A stretch of DNA of 39,716 nt from JAAYZK01 sp964535025 (lineage in GTDB: Bacteria; Planctomycetota; Phycisphaerae; SM23-33; FEN-1343): the NCBI GenBank assembly GCA_964535025.1, contig CAZHRW010000240.1, forward strand, positions 1 to 39,716, given 5' to 3'. Below the pieces are notes generated by a model. That model worked only from the letters and a program-made list of their open reading frames with translations. It was not told the DNA's origin and did not search any database. A program made the position numbers and the translations under genes. Each line of letters opens with the position of its first letter. Position 1 is the stretch's first letter. Below, piece after piece: positions 14,657 through 22,457 of the stretch.

Positions 14657-15364
14657 TCACTGGAAGATGAGCACCAGGCCGAGGGTCAGCCCCAGCAGGC
14701 CCAGGATGAGTCCGCCGACGGCCTGGCCCTGGCGGCCCCGATGGCCGCCCTCGTCGTCGCGCCGCAGGCCGAGCAGGCCGAAGATGATGGCGAGGATCGA
14801 GGGAATGCACGCGAAGGACAGGGGCAGGCCGATGATGCCCAGCACCAGGGCCGCCGTGCCGATCCCGCCTCCTTGTCCCATCGCTTCGGAACCTTCCAGC
14901 GTGAACGGTGCGGCACAGTGGCGGCAGTTGTTGCGGTCGATGGCGTTGGCGGTCTTGCAGCGGGGGCACTGGATGGCCTTGCGGCCGTTGGGCAGGGTGA
15001 TGATCTTCGGCGCCTTGTCGCCGGCGGCGGCGAAGGCGTGGACGGGCTGGCTGTACTCGGCTTGGGCCTCGGTCCCGCCGATCCGCCGGGCCCGTTCGCT
15101 GGGGGCGGGCACGGTGAACTGCGCCCCGCAGGTGGGGCACTGCCCGCGCCGGCCGATCATGCTGGTGTACGCCTCCAGGCGGGACTGGCACAGGTCGCAG
15201 CGGAACGTAAACAGGCTGCCGTGCACGTCGGCCCCGCCGGCGGCGCTGGGACGGCCGACCTGGAAGCTCTTGCCGCAGTGGGGGCACGCCATCGCATGGC
15301 CGATCCGGGCGGCCGCGATGCCGATGCCCCTGCCGCAGTGCGGACAGATGATCTGGTAGTCCAT
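14657..15364 (-). CDS. Zinc-ribbon protein with C-terminal DUF4190-like membrane hairpin
   Basis: The 235-residue protein contains three paired CxxC zinc ribbons. The pairs are CPHCGRG with CPHCGKS, CDLCQSR with CPTCGAQ, and CPRCKTA with CRHCAAP. They occupy residues about 8-140 with a Pro/Ala/Ser linker between the second and third. Two hydrophobic helices follow (LVLGIIGLPLSFACIPSILA and GGLILGLLGLTLGLVLIF), separated by a polar RRDDEGGHRGRQG loop, the DUF4190 pattern. This architecture is common in planctomycetes and its role is unknown. The start ATG follows GGAG by 8 bases. Confidence 0.8.
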   Translation of the reverse strand: MDYQIICPHCGRGIGIAAARIGHAMACPHCGKSFQVGRPSAAGGADVHGSLFTFRCDLCQSRLEAYTSMIGRRGQCPTCGAQFTVPAPSERARRIGGTEAQAEYSQPVHAFAAAGDKAPKIITLPNGRKAIQCPRCKTANAIDRNNCRHCAAPFTLEGSEAMGQGGGIGTAALVLGIIGLPLSFACIPSILAIIFGLLGLRRDDEGGHRGRQGQAVGGLILGLLGLTLGLVLIFQ

Positions 15365-15485
15365 CCCAACGCTCCGTCGATCCCCGACATGAAGGTACCC
15401 GCAGATCTATCGGCCCGCAACGGCCGGATGTTGTCCACCCGCCGCCGTCGGGGTGCTCCCGGAGCGGGAATGGGCTGTTAAGGGG

Positions 15486-15514
15486 TTGTCAAATCACGCC
15501 GCTTGGGGCACAAT
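15486..15514 (+). promoter_or_regulatory. Candidate promoter of the phosphorylase-like gene
   Basis: TTGTCA (15486-15491), a 17-bp spacer and CACAAT (15509-15514) lie 50 bases upstream of the ATG at 15564. The divergent zinc-ribbon gene starts on the other side. Confidence 0.4.
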
Positions 15515-15563
15515 AGGGGCTGGAGCGTTCAGATCTTCTCGAGCTTTCGATTTCTAGAGGACG

Positions 15564-16514
15564 ATGACCATGACGTCTTCGGTCGCATGTTTGGCCGGTG
15601 CGCCGCTGTTCGGGTTGCCCGACGCCGCCGACGCCGCCGACGAATGCCTCGAGCGGCGGCAGACGCCCTTCGGCGCCAGCGAACCGATCTGGCGTCGCGG
15701 CGACGGTTGCTACGTGGTACCCCGCTGCGGCGTTGACGGGCGGCATACGTGGCCCGGGGCCATCAACCATCGCGCGACGCTGTATGCCCTCAAGGACCTC
15801 GGCGTCCGCCACGTGCTCGGCATCTCGGCGGTCGGGTCCATCACGCACAATTACAACGTCGGCGACATCGTCGTGATCGGCGACCTGATCGACCAGACCG
15901 CCCAACGGGCCACGACCTTCTTCGAACATACCGGGATCACCACGCTGCGGCAGTTTCCGGTGTTCTGCCCCTTCCTGGGCGAGGCGCTGACGGCGGGCCT
16001 GGACCGGATGGGCCGGTCCTGCCGCCGGGGCAGCACCCTGGTGGTGACCGAGGGCCCGCGCCTGGAAACGCCGGCGGAGATCCGCTTCTACGCCGCCGCC
16101 GGCGGGGAGCTGGTCGGCCACGCCTTCGCCCCCGAGGCCTTCCTGGCGAAGGAACTGGAATTGTGCTTCGCCGGCGTCGCCTACGTGGCCAATTACGCCG
16201 AGACGGGCAGTCGTTACCGCCCGTTCTCGGCGCGCGACCTGTTCGGGGGGCTGACCAGCGTCTCGGAAGCCGACCGGATCGCCGCGGCCCTGCGAACGAT
16301 GGCCTCGTTGGTCGATCACGTGGACCGCTACGTGGGCGACCACGAGCCGACATGCGAGTGCGGCCGCACCATGCGCCACGCCGTCGAGAAGTTCGGCCTC
16401 GGCGACGACTGGCGCCAGTGGTTCACCATCGCCCGCGGCCGCTACGCGCCCGTCGGCCCGCGGACCGCCGGCCGGGCGGCCGGGGAGATCCCCCAGACCA
16501 CGCGACCTTCGTAG
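15564..16514 (+). CDS. Purine nucleoside / methylthioadenosine phosphorylase family protein, divergent
   Basis: The 316-residue protein follows the trimeric PNP/MTAP family. GRHTWPGAINHRATLYAL matches the family's 'GRxHxxxPxxINYRANIWAL', then GISAVGSI, NVGDIVVIGDLIDQTAQRATTFF and VTEGPRLETPAEIRFY. Three usual sites differ. The N-terminal phosphate loop GGTG reads AGAP (LAGAPLFGLP). The Met that usually contacts the nucleoside is replaced in VGHAFAPEAFLA. The base-recognition Asp pair of MTAP reads VANYA, with Asn as in 6-oxopurine-specific enzymes. A C-terminal extension carries CECGRTMRHA, a possible metal site. It is likely a nucleoside-binding or phosphorolytic enzyme with changed specificity. 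Confidence 0.7.
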   Translation: MTMTSSVACLAGAPLFGLPDAADAADECLERRQTPFGASEPIWRRGDGCYVVPRCGVDGRHTWPGAINHRATLYALKDLGVRHVLGISAVGSITHNYNVGDIVVIGDLIDQTAQRATTFFEHTGITTLRQFPVFCPFLGEALTAGLDRMGRSCRRGSTLVVTEGPRLETPAEIRFYAAAGGELVGHAFAPEAFLAKELELCFAGVAYVANYAETGSRYRPFSARDLFGGLTSVSEADRIAAALRTMASLVDHVDRYVGDHEPTCECGRTMRHAVEKFGLGDDWRQWFTIARGRYAPVGPRTAGRAAGEIPQTTRPS

Positions 16515-16532
16515 ACGTGCCGGGGAGGTCCC

Positions 16533-16608
16533 AGCCACGGAGGGCACCGAGAACACAGAGACAGGGACGGGCGGTCGGCCCTCTGCGTCCTTCGTGTCCT
16601 CCGTGGCT
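16533..16608. repeat. Interspersed palindromic repeat (AGCCACGGAGG ... CCTCCGTGGCT)
   Basis: Perfect 11-bp arms at 16533-16543 and 16598-16608 continue into imperfect complementarity (GAACACAGAG against CTCTGCGTCC), so the 76-bp element folds into a long hairpin. Its wording is that of the 'ccacagaggacacagag' family of dispersed palindromes that I recall from many environmental bacterial genomes. It fills the gap between two convergent genes and overlaps the DUF1638 stop codon, so it may end transcription from both sides. Confidence 0.7.
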
Positions 16609-17371
16609 ATTGTTGACCCTCGTCGCAGCCGAGGATCTCGTCGTCGTTGCGGGCGGTGATGCACCGGCCCGGCTCGACTACGAGCAGGTCGTCGTCCCAC
16701 CGGCCGCTGAGGAGGCGTTCCAGCAGCGACAGGTCGCCGTCGCACAGCTCGAACTGCCAGCCATGCGCCGCGGCGTGGTCGCGCGAGACGGCGATGAAGG
16801 GGCGTTCGTCGGTGACGCCCATCCGGATGTAGCACAGGCGGCGGTAGTGGCACGTCCAGTCGCCCACGGTTTCCAGCACGTAGCGGGCGTTGTCGGCGCC
16901 GTACTGGGCGACCAGCTCGGCGTAGGAGGTGTTCAGGCCCAGTTGGTCCATCACCCCCGGCTGACCGGGCACGGTGGGGTCGTCGCGTTCGATCCAGCCG
17001 GTGGTGTGGAAGTAGGTGCCGGGGTGGGTGTCGAAGTACGCCTGGTACTGTCGGCGGCTGCCGAAGAACAGGGTGATGCAGTCGTGGGCCTTGGGGATCA
17101 CCAGCGGGATCGACGGCGCCCGCAGGCCGACCACCCCGTCGTTGCAGCGGGCGTAGCCCAGCAGGATCGCCCGGTAGTGGCCCGAGGCGGCGGCCTCGTC
17201 GATCGCCTGCTGGAGCGTGCCGCGCATCCGCTCGGTGGGCAGGTCGTGCAGCCCCTTGGGCTGGAAGGCGATATCCACCTGCAGCGCGCTGCGCGCCACC
17301 AGGAGGCACGCCTCGCGGAAGAGGACCTCGCAGCCGATGAACTTGACCTTGTCGCCGGGGCTCAGGCGCAT
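16607..17371 (-). CDS. DUF1638 domain-containing protein
   Basis: The 254-residue protein matches DUF1638 across its length. FIGCEVLFREACLLV is near the N-terminus (residues about 11-25), AILLGYARCNDGVVGLRA and LVIPKAHDCITLFFGSR lie in the middle, and PGTYFHTTGWIE follows. The conserved Cys and His residues suggest a metal or corrinoid site. The family often accompanies corrinoid methyltransferase systems, but no such gene is in this window. The ATG at 17371 lies inside the end of the upstream sensor kinase gene (10-base overlap), so the two are co-translated. Confidence 0.88.
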   Translation of the reverse strand: MRLSPGDKVKFIGCEVLFREACLLVARSALQVDIAFQPKGLHDLPTERMRGTLQQAIDEAAASGHYRAILLGYARCNDGVVGLRAPSIPLVIPKAHDCITLFFGSRRQYQAYFDTHPGTYFHTTGWIERDDPTVPGQPGVMDQLGLNTSYAELVAQYGADNARYVLETVGDWTCHYRRLCYIRMGVTDERPFIAVSRDHAAAHGWQFELCDGDLSLLERLLSGRWDDDLLVVEPGRCITARNDDEILGCDEGQQ

Positions 17372-18939
17372 GGCAGGAAGATACTGAAGGTGGACCCGCG
17401 GCCGGGGGCGCTTTCGACGTCGATCCAGCCGCCGTGCCGGGCGATGGTTTCGTAGACGTAGGTCAGGCCATAGCCGGAGGCGTTGGGTTTGGTGGTGTAG
17501 CCCTTGTGGAAGATCCGCTGGACCATCTCCTTGCGCAGGCCCGCCCCGGCGTCGCGCACGCTGACGGCGACGAAATCGCCGTCGGCGTCGGCGAGGTTGG
17601 GGGGCTTCTCGTCGGCCGCGGCGCGGCGGGTGGAGATCCACACCTCGGCGGGGGCCTCCGGGTGGGTCAGGCGGTGCTTGTTGACGGCGTCGCGGGCGTT
17701 CAGGCACAACTGGGTGAGGATCCGCCGGACCCGCTGGGGATCGGCCTTCACCGGCGGCACGTCGTCGCCCAGCGACGGGGTCAGGCGGACCGAGCGGCCC
17801 ATCTGCTGGCGGAGGGTGTCGGCGTAGTCGGCGATCAGCGCGTTGACGTCGGTGGCCTCGGGCGCCAGCGGGGGCGAGGTCTCCACGGCGGCTTCCAGGT
17901 CGAACGCGTCGGCGGCGTCGTCGGCGGCGCCGGGCGTGGGGGGGGTGTGCAGGTCGTGCAACTGCTTGCGGGCGACCTCCAACTCCGCGTGCAGCCGGCG
18001 GGTTTGCCGGGCCACCGACGACCGCAGCGCCTGCCGCCACGCGATCGCCAGCAGGCACCCCACCGCCAGGCCGCCGAGGATCGCGGCGCCGAGAAACAAC
18101 TCCCGCCGCCACGTGCGGGGGTTCACCTCGTGGTCGAACCACTTGGCCTGGAGCTCGGCCAGCGTCCCGTGGGTCCGCAGGGTCCCGATGGCCTGGCGGA
18201 TGTTCGCCGCGACCGCCGGGTCCCACCGGCGCGACACCGCCGGGCCGTGATCGGTCACCTTGTAGAACTCCCCGCCGATCATCCGAATGTCCGTCTCGTG
18301 CTGCGTGCGGACGGCGTAGCGGATCGTGTTGGTGTCGGCGACGACCGCACGCGACCACTGGCTCTTCAGCTGCGTGAACGCCTCGGCGGGCGTTGGGACC
18401 ACGTCGATCTCGAGGCTGTTGTTGCCGTCGAACAGCGCCTCGACCGGGTCGTTTGCCAGGATCGTCACGCGGAATCCCTTGAGATCGTGATGGGTCGCCT
18501 TCTCGTCCAGCGCGGCAAAGTCGGCGAGGACCGCGATCTTGTAGTCCCGCATCACCGTCGGCCCGCACAGCCGCCACGCGTCGGTCACGCTCGGGCGCCC
18601 GCGGGCCTGGCCGTAGCCCACCAGGCCGACCGCGTCGCCCCGCTCGACGGCCTGGAAGGCCTCGTCCAGGGGCATCAGCTCGATGGAGATCGCACGGCCC
18701 ATCACGTCGGCGATGGCGCGGAGAACCTCCACGTCGTAGCCGGTCTCCCGCCCGTCGCCGTCGATGAAGCTGTACGGCTCGTTGGCATCGCTGCCGACGA
18801 ACAGCAGCCGCGCCGGCTGCGACGCCGGGGCCGAGGTCGGCCGCGCCGCCTCCTGGGCGAGGCCCGCGCCGGCGGTCGAAACGATCGCCAGCAGCAGTCC
18901 CCATCGGCATGTCCGCGTGACAACGGCGTTTGGTTCCAT
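17362..18939 (-). CDS. Sensor histidine kinase-like protein with periplasmic solute-binding domain
   Basis: The 525-residue protein has a signal peptide (1-28) and a family 3 solute-binding-like domain (residues about 43-270; VGSDANEPYSFIDGDGRETGYDVEV is the usual ligand-domain opening). A transmembrane helix (281-301), a coiled linker and an HATPase domain (about 395-525) follow. The N-box has Asn414, the G1 box is DAGAG (463-467) and the G2 box is SGYGL (488-492). A normal H-box is not seen; the dimerisation segment reads KQLHDLHTPPTPG (325-337), so His328 or His331 would be atypical phospho-sites. No response regulator is adjacent. It may sense a small solute and signal directly to its overlapping partner DUF1638. 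Confidence 0.82.
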   Translation of the reverse strand: MEPNAVVTRTCRWGLLLAIVSTAGAGLAQEAARPTSAPASQPARLLFVGSDANEPYSFIDGDGRETGYDVEVLRAIADVMGRAISIELMPLDEAFQAVERGDAVGLVGYGQARGRPSVTDAWRLCGPTVMRDYKIAVLADFAALDEKATHHDLKGFRVTILANDPVEALFDGNNSLEIDVVPTPAEAFTQLKSQWSRAVVADTNTIRYAVRTQHETDIRMIGGEFYKVTDHGPAVSRRWDPAVAANIRQAIGTLRTHGTLAELQAKWFDHEVNPRTWRRELFLGAAILGGLAVGCLLAIAWRQALRSSVARQTRRLHAELEVARKQLHDLHTPPTPGAADDAADAFDLEAAVETSPPLAPEATDVNALIADYADTLRQQMGRSVRLTPSLGDDVPPVKADPQRVRRILTQLCLNARDAVNKHRLTHPEAPAEVWISTRRAAADEKPPNLADADGDFVAVSVRDAGAGLRKEMVQRIFHKGYTTKPNASGYGLTYVYETIARHGGWIDVESAPGRGSTFSIFLPCA

Positions 18940-19073
18940 GGCAATCACGATCCTGCGGTTCTCGTCGGCGCACGGGCCGGCCGGAGCGAACCCGCCCGGG
19001 GCGGCCGCGCCAGTATCGTCGGCGGGGGCGGTGCAATCAAGACGGCCGCGGCAAAAAAGGCCGCCGGGTGAGG

Positions 19074-19697
19074 TTACCACCCGAGCGTCTTGAGCCAGGT
19101 CAGGGCGATCAGGGCGTGGCCGATGTCGTTGGGGTGGACGCCGTCGAGCGTCAGCGGCGGCGACCCGGCCGCGACCGCCTCGTCGAAGGCCTGGTGGACC
19201 GGGACACAGAACGCGTTGAACCGTCCCGCCAGCCGCCGCACCGCCTCGACGTACGCCGCCGGCAGGGGGTCGTCTTCGCGGTCGCCCGCGCCGGGCAGCG
19301 GCGGCGTCATGAGGATCAGCCCGCACCCGCCCCAGCGCGCCCGCGTCCGTTCGAGCAGCTCGCGATAGACGGCCGTGAACGACTCGACGGGGACCCCGCC
19401 GCCGTCGCCGCGCCCCCGGGCGTCGTGGACGCCGATGAACACGCTCAGCCAGTTCGGACGGCCGGTCAGCACGTCGCGGTCCCACCGGTCGGCCAGGTCG
19501 GCGATGGTGGTGCCGGCGACGCCCGCGTTGACGAAGCGGATCTGCCGTCCGGGCCGCCGCGCCGCCGACAGCGCCGCGATCAGGCGGACGTACCCGTCGC
19601 CCAGCTCGCGGCCGTCGCCGCGGCCGCCGGCGGTGATGGTGTCGCCGGTCATCACCACGGTCTGCCCGTCCTGGAGCACGAAATCGCCTACGGTCAC
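19074..19697 (-). CDS. SGNH/GDSL-type hydrolase with altered catalytic blocks
   Basis: The 207-residue alpha/beta protein has the SGNH order, but block I reads MTGDTITAGG: the nucleophilic Ser is Thr20. Block II Gly is in VNAGVAGTT. Block III, usually GxND, reads GVHD. Block V is intact as DGVHPNDIGH. There is no signal peptide, so it is cytoplasmic. The start is a GTG at 19697, 7 bases after a GGAGG. Known SGNH enzymes remove acyl groups from esters. With Thr at the nucleophile position activity may be reduced or changed. It lies between the STAS gene and the sensor kinase gene on the same strand. Confidence 0.78.
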   Translation of the reverse strand: MTVGDFVLQDGQTVVMTGDTITAGGRGDGRELGDGYVRLIAALSAARRPGRQIRFVNAGVAGTTIADLADRWDRDVLTGRPNWLSVFIGVHDARGRGDGGGVPVESFTAVYRELLERTRARWGGCGLILMTPPLPGAGDREDDPLPAAYVEAVRRLAGRFNAFCVPVHQAFDEAVAAGSPPLTLDGVHPNDIGHALIALTWLKTLGW

Positions 19698-19721
19698 CGC
19701 TGCGTCCTCCCACCCGTCCGG

Positions 19722-20087
19722 TCAGTCGGTGTGAACCCCCAGCGTCTCCAGCGCCGCGGCCTCCGAGGCGTGGAATCGGAAGACGTTGTGGAGGTTCATG
19801 ATCTCGAACACCCGCCGAATTTCCCCGGACATGCTGCAGATCAGCACCTGCCCGTCGATCGCCTCGGCCTTGCGCTTCAGCGTGATCAGCACCCCGACCG
19901 CCTGGCTGGCCAGGAACTTCACGCCCGCGAAATCCAGCACGATCTTCCGGACGGCCCGATCGTCGACCAGCGCGTACAGCTCCCGGGCGATGGCGTCGAT
20001 GACCAGGCTGTCGAGGATCGACACGTGACGGAAGGTGACGACGACGGCGTCCTTGATCGTGTGGACCAGCAGTTGCGATTCGGCCAT
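19722..20087 (-). CDS. STAS domain protein, anti-sigma factor antagonist type
   Basis: The 121-residue single-domain STAS protein carries KIVLDFAGVKFLASQAVGVL, in which the Ser of LASQAVG occupies the phospho-switch position of SpoIIAA/RsbV proteins. The rest follows the family fold and ends FRFHASEAAALETLGV. In the partner-switch model the unphosphorylated form binds an anti-sigma kinase. Its cognate kinase could be the HATPase protein at 28366-28815 or one elsewhere. ATG 20087 follows GAGGGA. It lies downstream of the NifU-like gene and upstream of the SGNH gene. Confidence 0.88.
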   Translation of the reverse strand: MAESQLLVHTIKDAVVVTFRHVSILDSLVIDAIARELYALVDDRAVRKIVLDFAGVKFLASQAVGVLITLKRKAEAIDGQVLICSMSGEIRRVFEIMNLHNVFRFHASEAAALETLGVHTD

Positions 20088-20167
20088 GACATCCCTCGTC
20101 GTCAGAAAACCAGGCCGCCGCCGCGACGGGGCGGCGGCGCGCCGGACCATCCGAAAAGCGCCCCGCG

Positions 20168-20422
20168 TCAGCGGACCGCGACCACCTCGGTGACCTCGGG
20201 AACGTGCTGCTTGAGGTTCCGTTCGATCCCCATCTTCAACGTCATCGCCGCCCCGGGGCAGCCGACGCACGCGCCGCGGAAGCGGATCGACACCACGCCG
20301 GTGTCCTCCTGGACGTCCACCAACTGGATGTCCCCGCCGTCCTGCTGGACCAGCGGGCGGAGCTGGTCGATCACGGCGGTGACGCGTTCGGTAAGTGTTG
20401 CTTTGCTCCGTTGTTCGGTCAT
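20168..20422 (-). CDS. NifU-like C-terminal domain iron-sulfur scaffold protein
   Basis: The 84-residue protein is a standalone NifU C-terminal domain (NfuA-type core). LRPLVQQDGGDIQLVDV and GACVGCPGAAMTLKMGIE hold the CxxC pair that binds a [4Fe-4S] cluster on a dimer. It should carry or deliver clusters to apo-proteins; the glycyl radical activase in this window is an example of a consumer. Three ATGs run in series (20428, 20425, 20422). The third is favoured because the GAGG then sits 8 bases upstream. Confidence 0.9.
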   Translation of the reverse strand: MTEQRSKATLTERVTAVIDQLRPLVQQDGGDIQLVDVQEDTGVVSIRFRGACVGCPGAAMTLKMGIERNLKQHVPEVTEVVAVR

Positions 20423-20490
20423 CATCACTCATTCCCTCATATGGCCGGTTTGACAATAGGTTGACGCACCCGATCACGCCACGGGGGCGA

Positions 20491-20518
20491 ATTATACCAA
20501 GTTACGAAACGATCACAA
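20491..20518 (-). promoter_or_regulatory. Strong sigma70-like promoter upstream of the NifU-like gene
   Basis: On the minus strand TTGTGA (20518-20513), a 16-bp spacer and a perfect TATAAT (20496-20491) preceded by TGG give a -35 plus extended -10. Transcription would begin near 20484, about 60 bases before the start codon. Confidence 0.6.
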
Positions 20519-20666
20519 GGACCGACCTTTCTACGGGCGCGGGCGGCCGGCTGTGCGATGTAAACACAATTCACTACTAAACCAGGGCTTAGATTGCGCC
20601 GATCTTTCCAAAACGCCCGCATCGACCGCCGGTGTGGCGGCCGGCCTCGCCTGTCGGGAGAACGCC

Positions 20667-21551
20667 GTGAAGGCAAGACGCGTGATCAAGTGGACGCTGC
20701 TCGGCTCCGTCGCCGCGATCCTGGCCGTCGTTGTCGGCGTGATCCTCCTGGTCCGCTGGGACCCGGCGGACTACAGGCCGCGGGTGCTCGGCGAGCCGGC
20801 CCGGATCGAGGTCCGCCGCGACATGGCCCGGCGGCTGGCCGCCGCGTTCGACCCGGCCGTGCTCACCGCCGCCGGCGCGCCCGGCGTGAACAACCTGCGG
20901 ACCGAGCGCTTCATCGAGACCGACCCCGAAACCGGGCGGCGGGTCCGGGTCACCCGGACGACCTACGACATGCCCCTGACCGCCGACGAGCTCAATACGT
21001 GGATCGCGGCGATGCCCGACACCTCGGTCGAGCGGCTCACCCGCGCCGGCGTAAGCGGCCCGGCGATCGCCGTCGGCAAAGACCGCCTGACGTGCTACGC
21101 CCGCGTCGACAAGTACGACAGCGTGGTGGGGGTCGACCTGGCCTTCCGCTTCGACGATGACGAGTCCGTCACGATCACCGTCCGTTCCCGCAGCGCCGGA
21201 CGCATGCCGGTCCCCGACGACGCCGTCCAGCGCTACAAGCAGGCCGCGATCGACCAGGCCGCCCGCGACCTCGGCCGCGTGAGCAAGGAAGCCGGCAGGA
21301 TGGTCGCCGAGGAGCTGAGCGAGACGGTCGCCGCGGCCGTCGACAGCCTGGGGCCCAAACTCGGCGACGCCCTGGCGGGCAAGCCGGTGACGCTGGACAT
21401 CGCCCGCGCCGCCGGCAGCACCGTGCGGATCCGCGGGATCAAGACCGTCAAGAACAAGCTGACCCTCGACATGGTCGCCGAGCAGCGCACCGCCGTCGGC
21501 GAGGCCCCCGCCGCCGTCGCCGCCGCGGCCGAAACCGCCGATCCACGGTAG
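20667..21551 (+). CDS. Membrane-anchored protein of unknown function, paralogue B
   Basis: The 294-residue protein starts at a GTG at 20667, 6 bases after GGGAG. It has a basic MKARR start, one transmembrane helix (residues about 9-30) and an alpha/beta extracytoplasmic part. The second half adds a long helical region (VQRYKQAAIDQAARDLGRV onward) and an alanine-rich tail. It aligns over most of its length with the protein at 7434-8222. It is longer chiefly because of inserted segments after the anchor and at the C-terminus. No known domain is recognised. An envelope or lipid-transport role is only a guess. Confidence 0.75.
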   Translation: MKARRVIKWTLLGSVAAILAVVVGVILLVRWDPADYRPRVLGEPARIEVRRDMARRLAAAFDPAVLTAAGAPGVNNLRTERFIETDPETGRRVRVTRTTYDMPLTADELNTWIAAMPDTSVERLTRAGVSGPAIAVGKDRLTCYARVDKYDSVVGVDLAFRFDDDESVTITVRSRSAGRMPVPDDAVQRYKQAAIDQAARDLGRVSKEAGRMVAEELSETVAAAVDSLGPKLGDALAGKPVTLDIARAAGSTVRIRGIKTVKNKLTLDMVAEQRTAVGEAPAAVAAAAETADPR

Positions 21552-21585
21552 GCGTTCCCTTGCGGACGGCCCGCCGCCGGGCCAC

Positions 21586-21591
21586 TATAAT
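21586..21591 (+). promoter_or_regulatory. Perfect TATAAT upstream of the cytidylyltransferase gene
   Basis: TATAAT (21586-21591) has no good -35 at the usual spacing (TTGCGG at 21560-21565 would need a 20-bp spacer). Transcription would start near 21598, 38 bases before the ATG. Confidence 0.35.
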
Positions 21592-21635
21592 GCGGATACC
21601 CGCCCGGCGGGCCGCGAGCTTGGGACGTCGACGCC

Positions 21636-22370
21636 ATGAACAACACGGACCTGTACTGCCTGGCCATCATCCCCGCGCGGGGCGGCTCGAAGGGGCTGCC
21701 CGGCAAGAACCTCCAGACCGTCGGCGGCGAGAGCCTCGTCTACCGCGCCGCCCGCGCCGCCATCGAGAGCCGCCGCTGCGGCCGCGTCGTCTGCAGTACC
21801 GATGACGACGCCATCGCCGCCGAGGCGATCCGCGCCGGGGCGGACGTGCCCTTCCGCCGGCCGGCGGAACTGGCCGGCGATACGGCGACGAGCCTGGCCG
21901 TGGTCCAGCACGCCGTCGCGCGCGTCGAGGGCGAGCGGGGCCGCCCGGTCGACCTGGTCTGCCTCGTCGAGCCCACCACGCCGCTGCGGACGGCCGGGGA
22001 CATCCGCCGCGCCGTCGATCTCCTGCTCACCGCCGAGCCCGCCGCCGACAGCGCCGTCAGCGTCTGCCGCGTCAGCGACGCCCACCCCGCGTGGCTGCGA
22101 GCCATCGTCGACGGAGAGCTTATCCCCTATTTCCCCGAGCTCGCCGAGCCCCACCGCCGCCAGGGGCTCGACCAACACCCCATCCCCTACCGCCGCAACG
22201 GGGCCGTCTACGTCACCCGGCGGGACGTCGTCATGACCCGGGACAGCCTGTACGGCCGCCGGTGCCTGGCCTACGAGATGCCCCCCGAACGCAGCATCAA
22301 CATCGATACCCCCATGGACCTCATCTGTGCCCGGGCCGTCTGGCGGGAGCTGGCGGGCGGGATCGCATGA
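21636..22370 (+). CDS. CMP-sugar synthetase (acylneuraminate cytidylyltransferase family)
   Basis: The 244-residue nucleotidyltransferase has the signature IIPARGGSKGLPGKN at residues 11-25, which binds CTP. VCSTDDDAIA, CLVEPTTPLR, YRRNGAVYVTRRDV and EMPPERSINIDTPMDL match the NeuA/PseF/LegF group. It activates a nonulosonic acid (sialic-, pseudaminic- or legionaminic-type) or a related sugar as the CMP form for surface glycans. No nonulosonate synthase or glycosyltransferase is adjacent, so the exact sugar is open. Confidence 0.9.
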   Translation: MNNTDLYCLAIIPARGGSKGLPGKNLQTVGGESLVYRAARAAIESRRCGRVVCSTDDDAIAAEAIRAGADVPFRRPAELAGDTATSLAVVQHAVARVEGERGRPVDLVCLVEPTTPLRTAGDIRRAVDLLLTAEPAADSAVSVCRVSDAHPAWLRAIVDGELIPYFPELAEPHRRQGLDQHPIPYRRNGAVYVTRRDVVMTRDSLYGRRCLAYEMPPERSINIDTPMDLICARAVWRELAGGIA

Positions 22371-22377
22371 TGGGGGC

Positions 22378-22405
22378 TTGATCGCCGCCGCCGGGGCGGT
22401 ATTCT
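22378..22405 (+). promoter_or_regulatory. Candidate promoter of the lipoprotein gene
   Basis: TTGATC (22378-22383), a 16-bp spacer and TATTCT (22400-22405) lie 53 bases before the ATG at 22458. Both hexamers match 4 of 6 consensus positions. Confidence 0.35.
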
Positions 22406-22457
22406 GGGTTGGCCCCGGCGTGTGCCGCACGGCCGGGGGCATTTCGGGAGGTGAGCC

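Noticed and set aside
19040..19068. GCGGC-CTTTTTT-GCCGC as a terminator after the SGNH gene
   Set aside because: The T-run is in the loop, not after the stem, and the stem is short.
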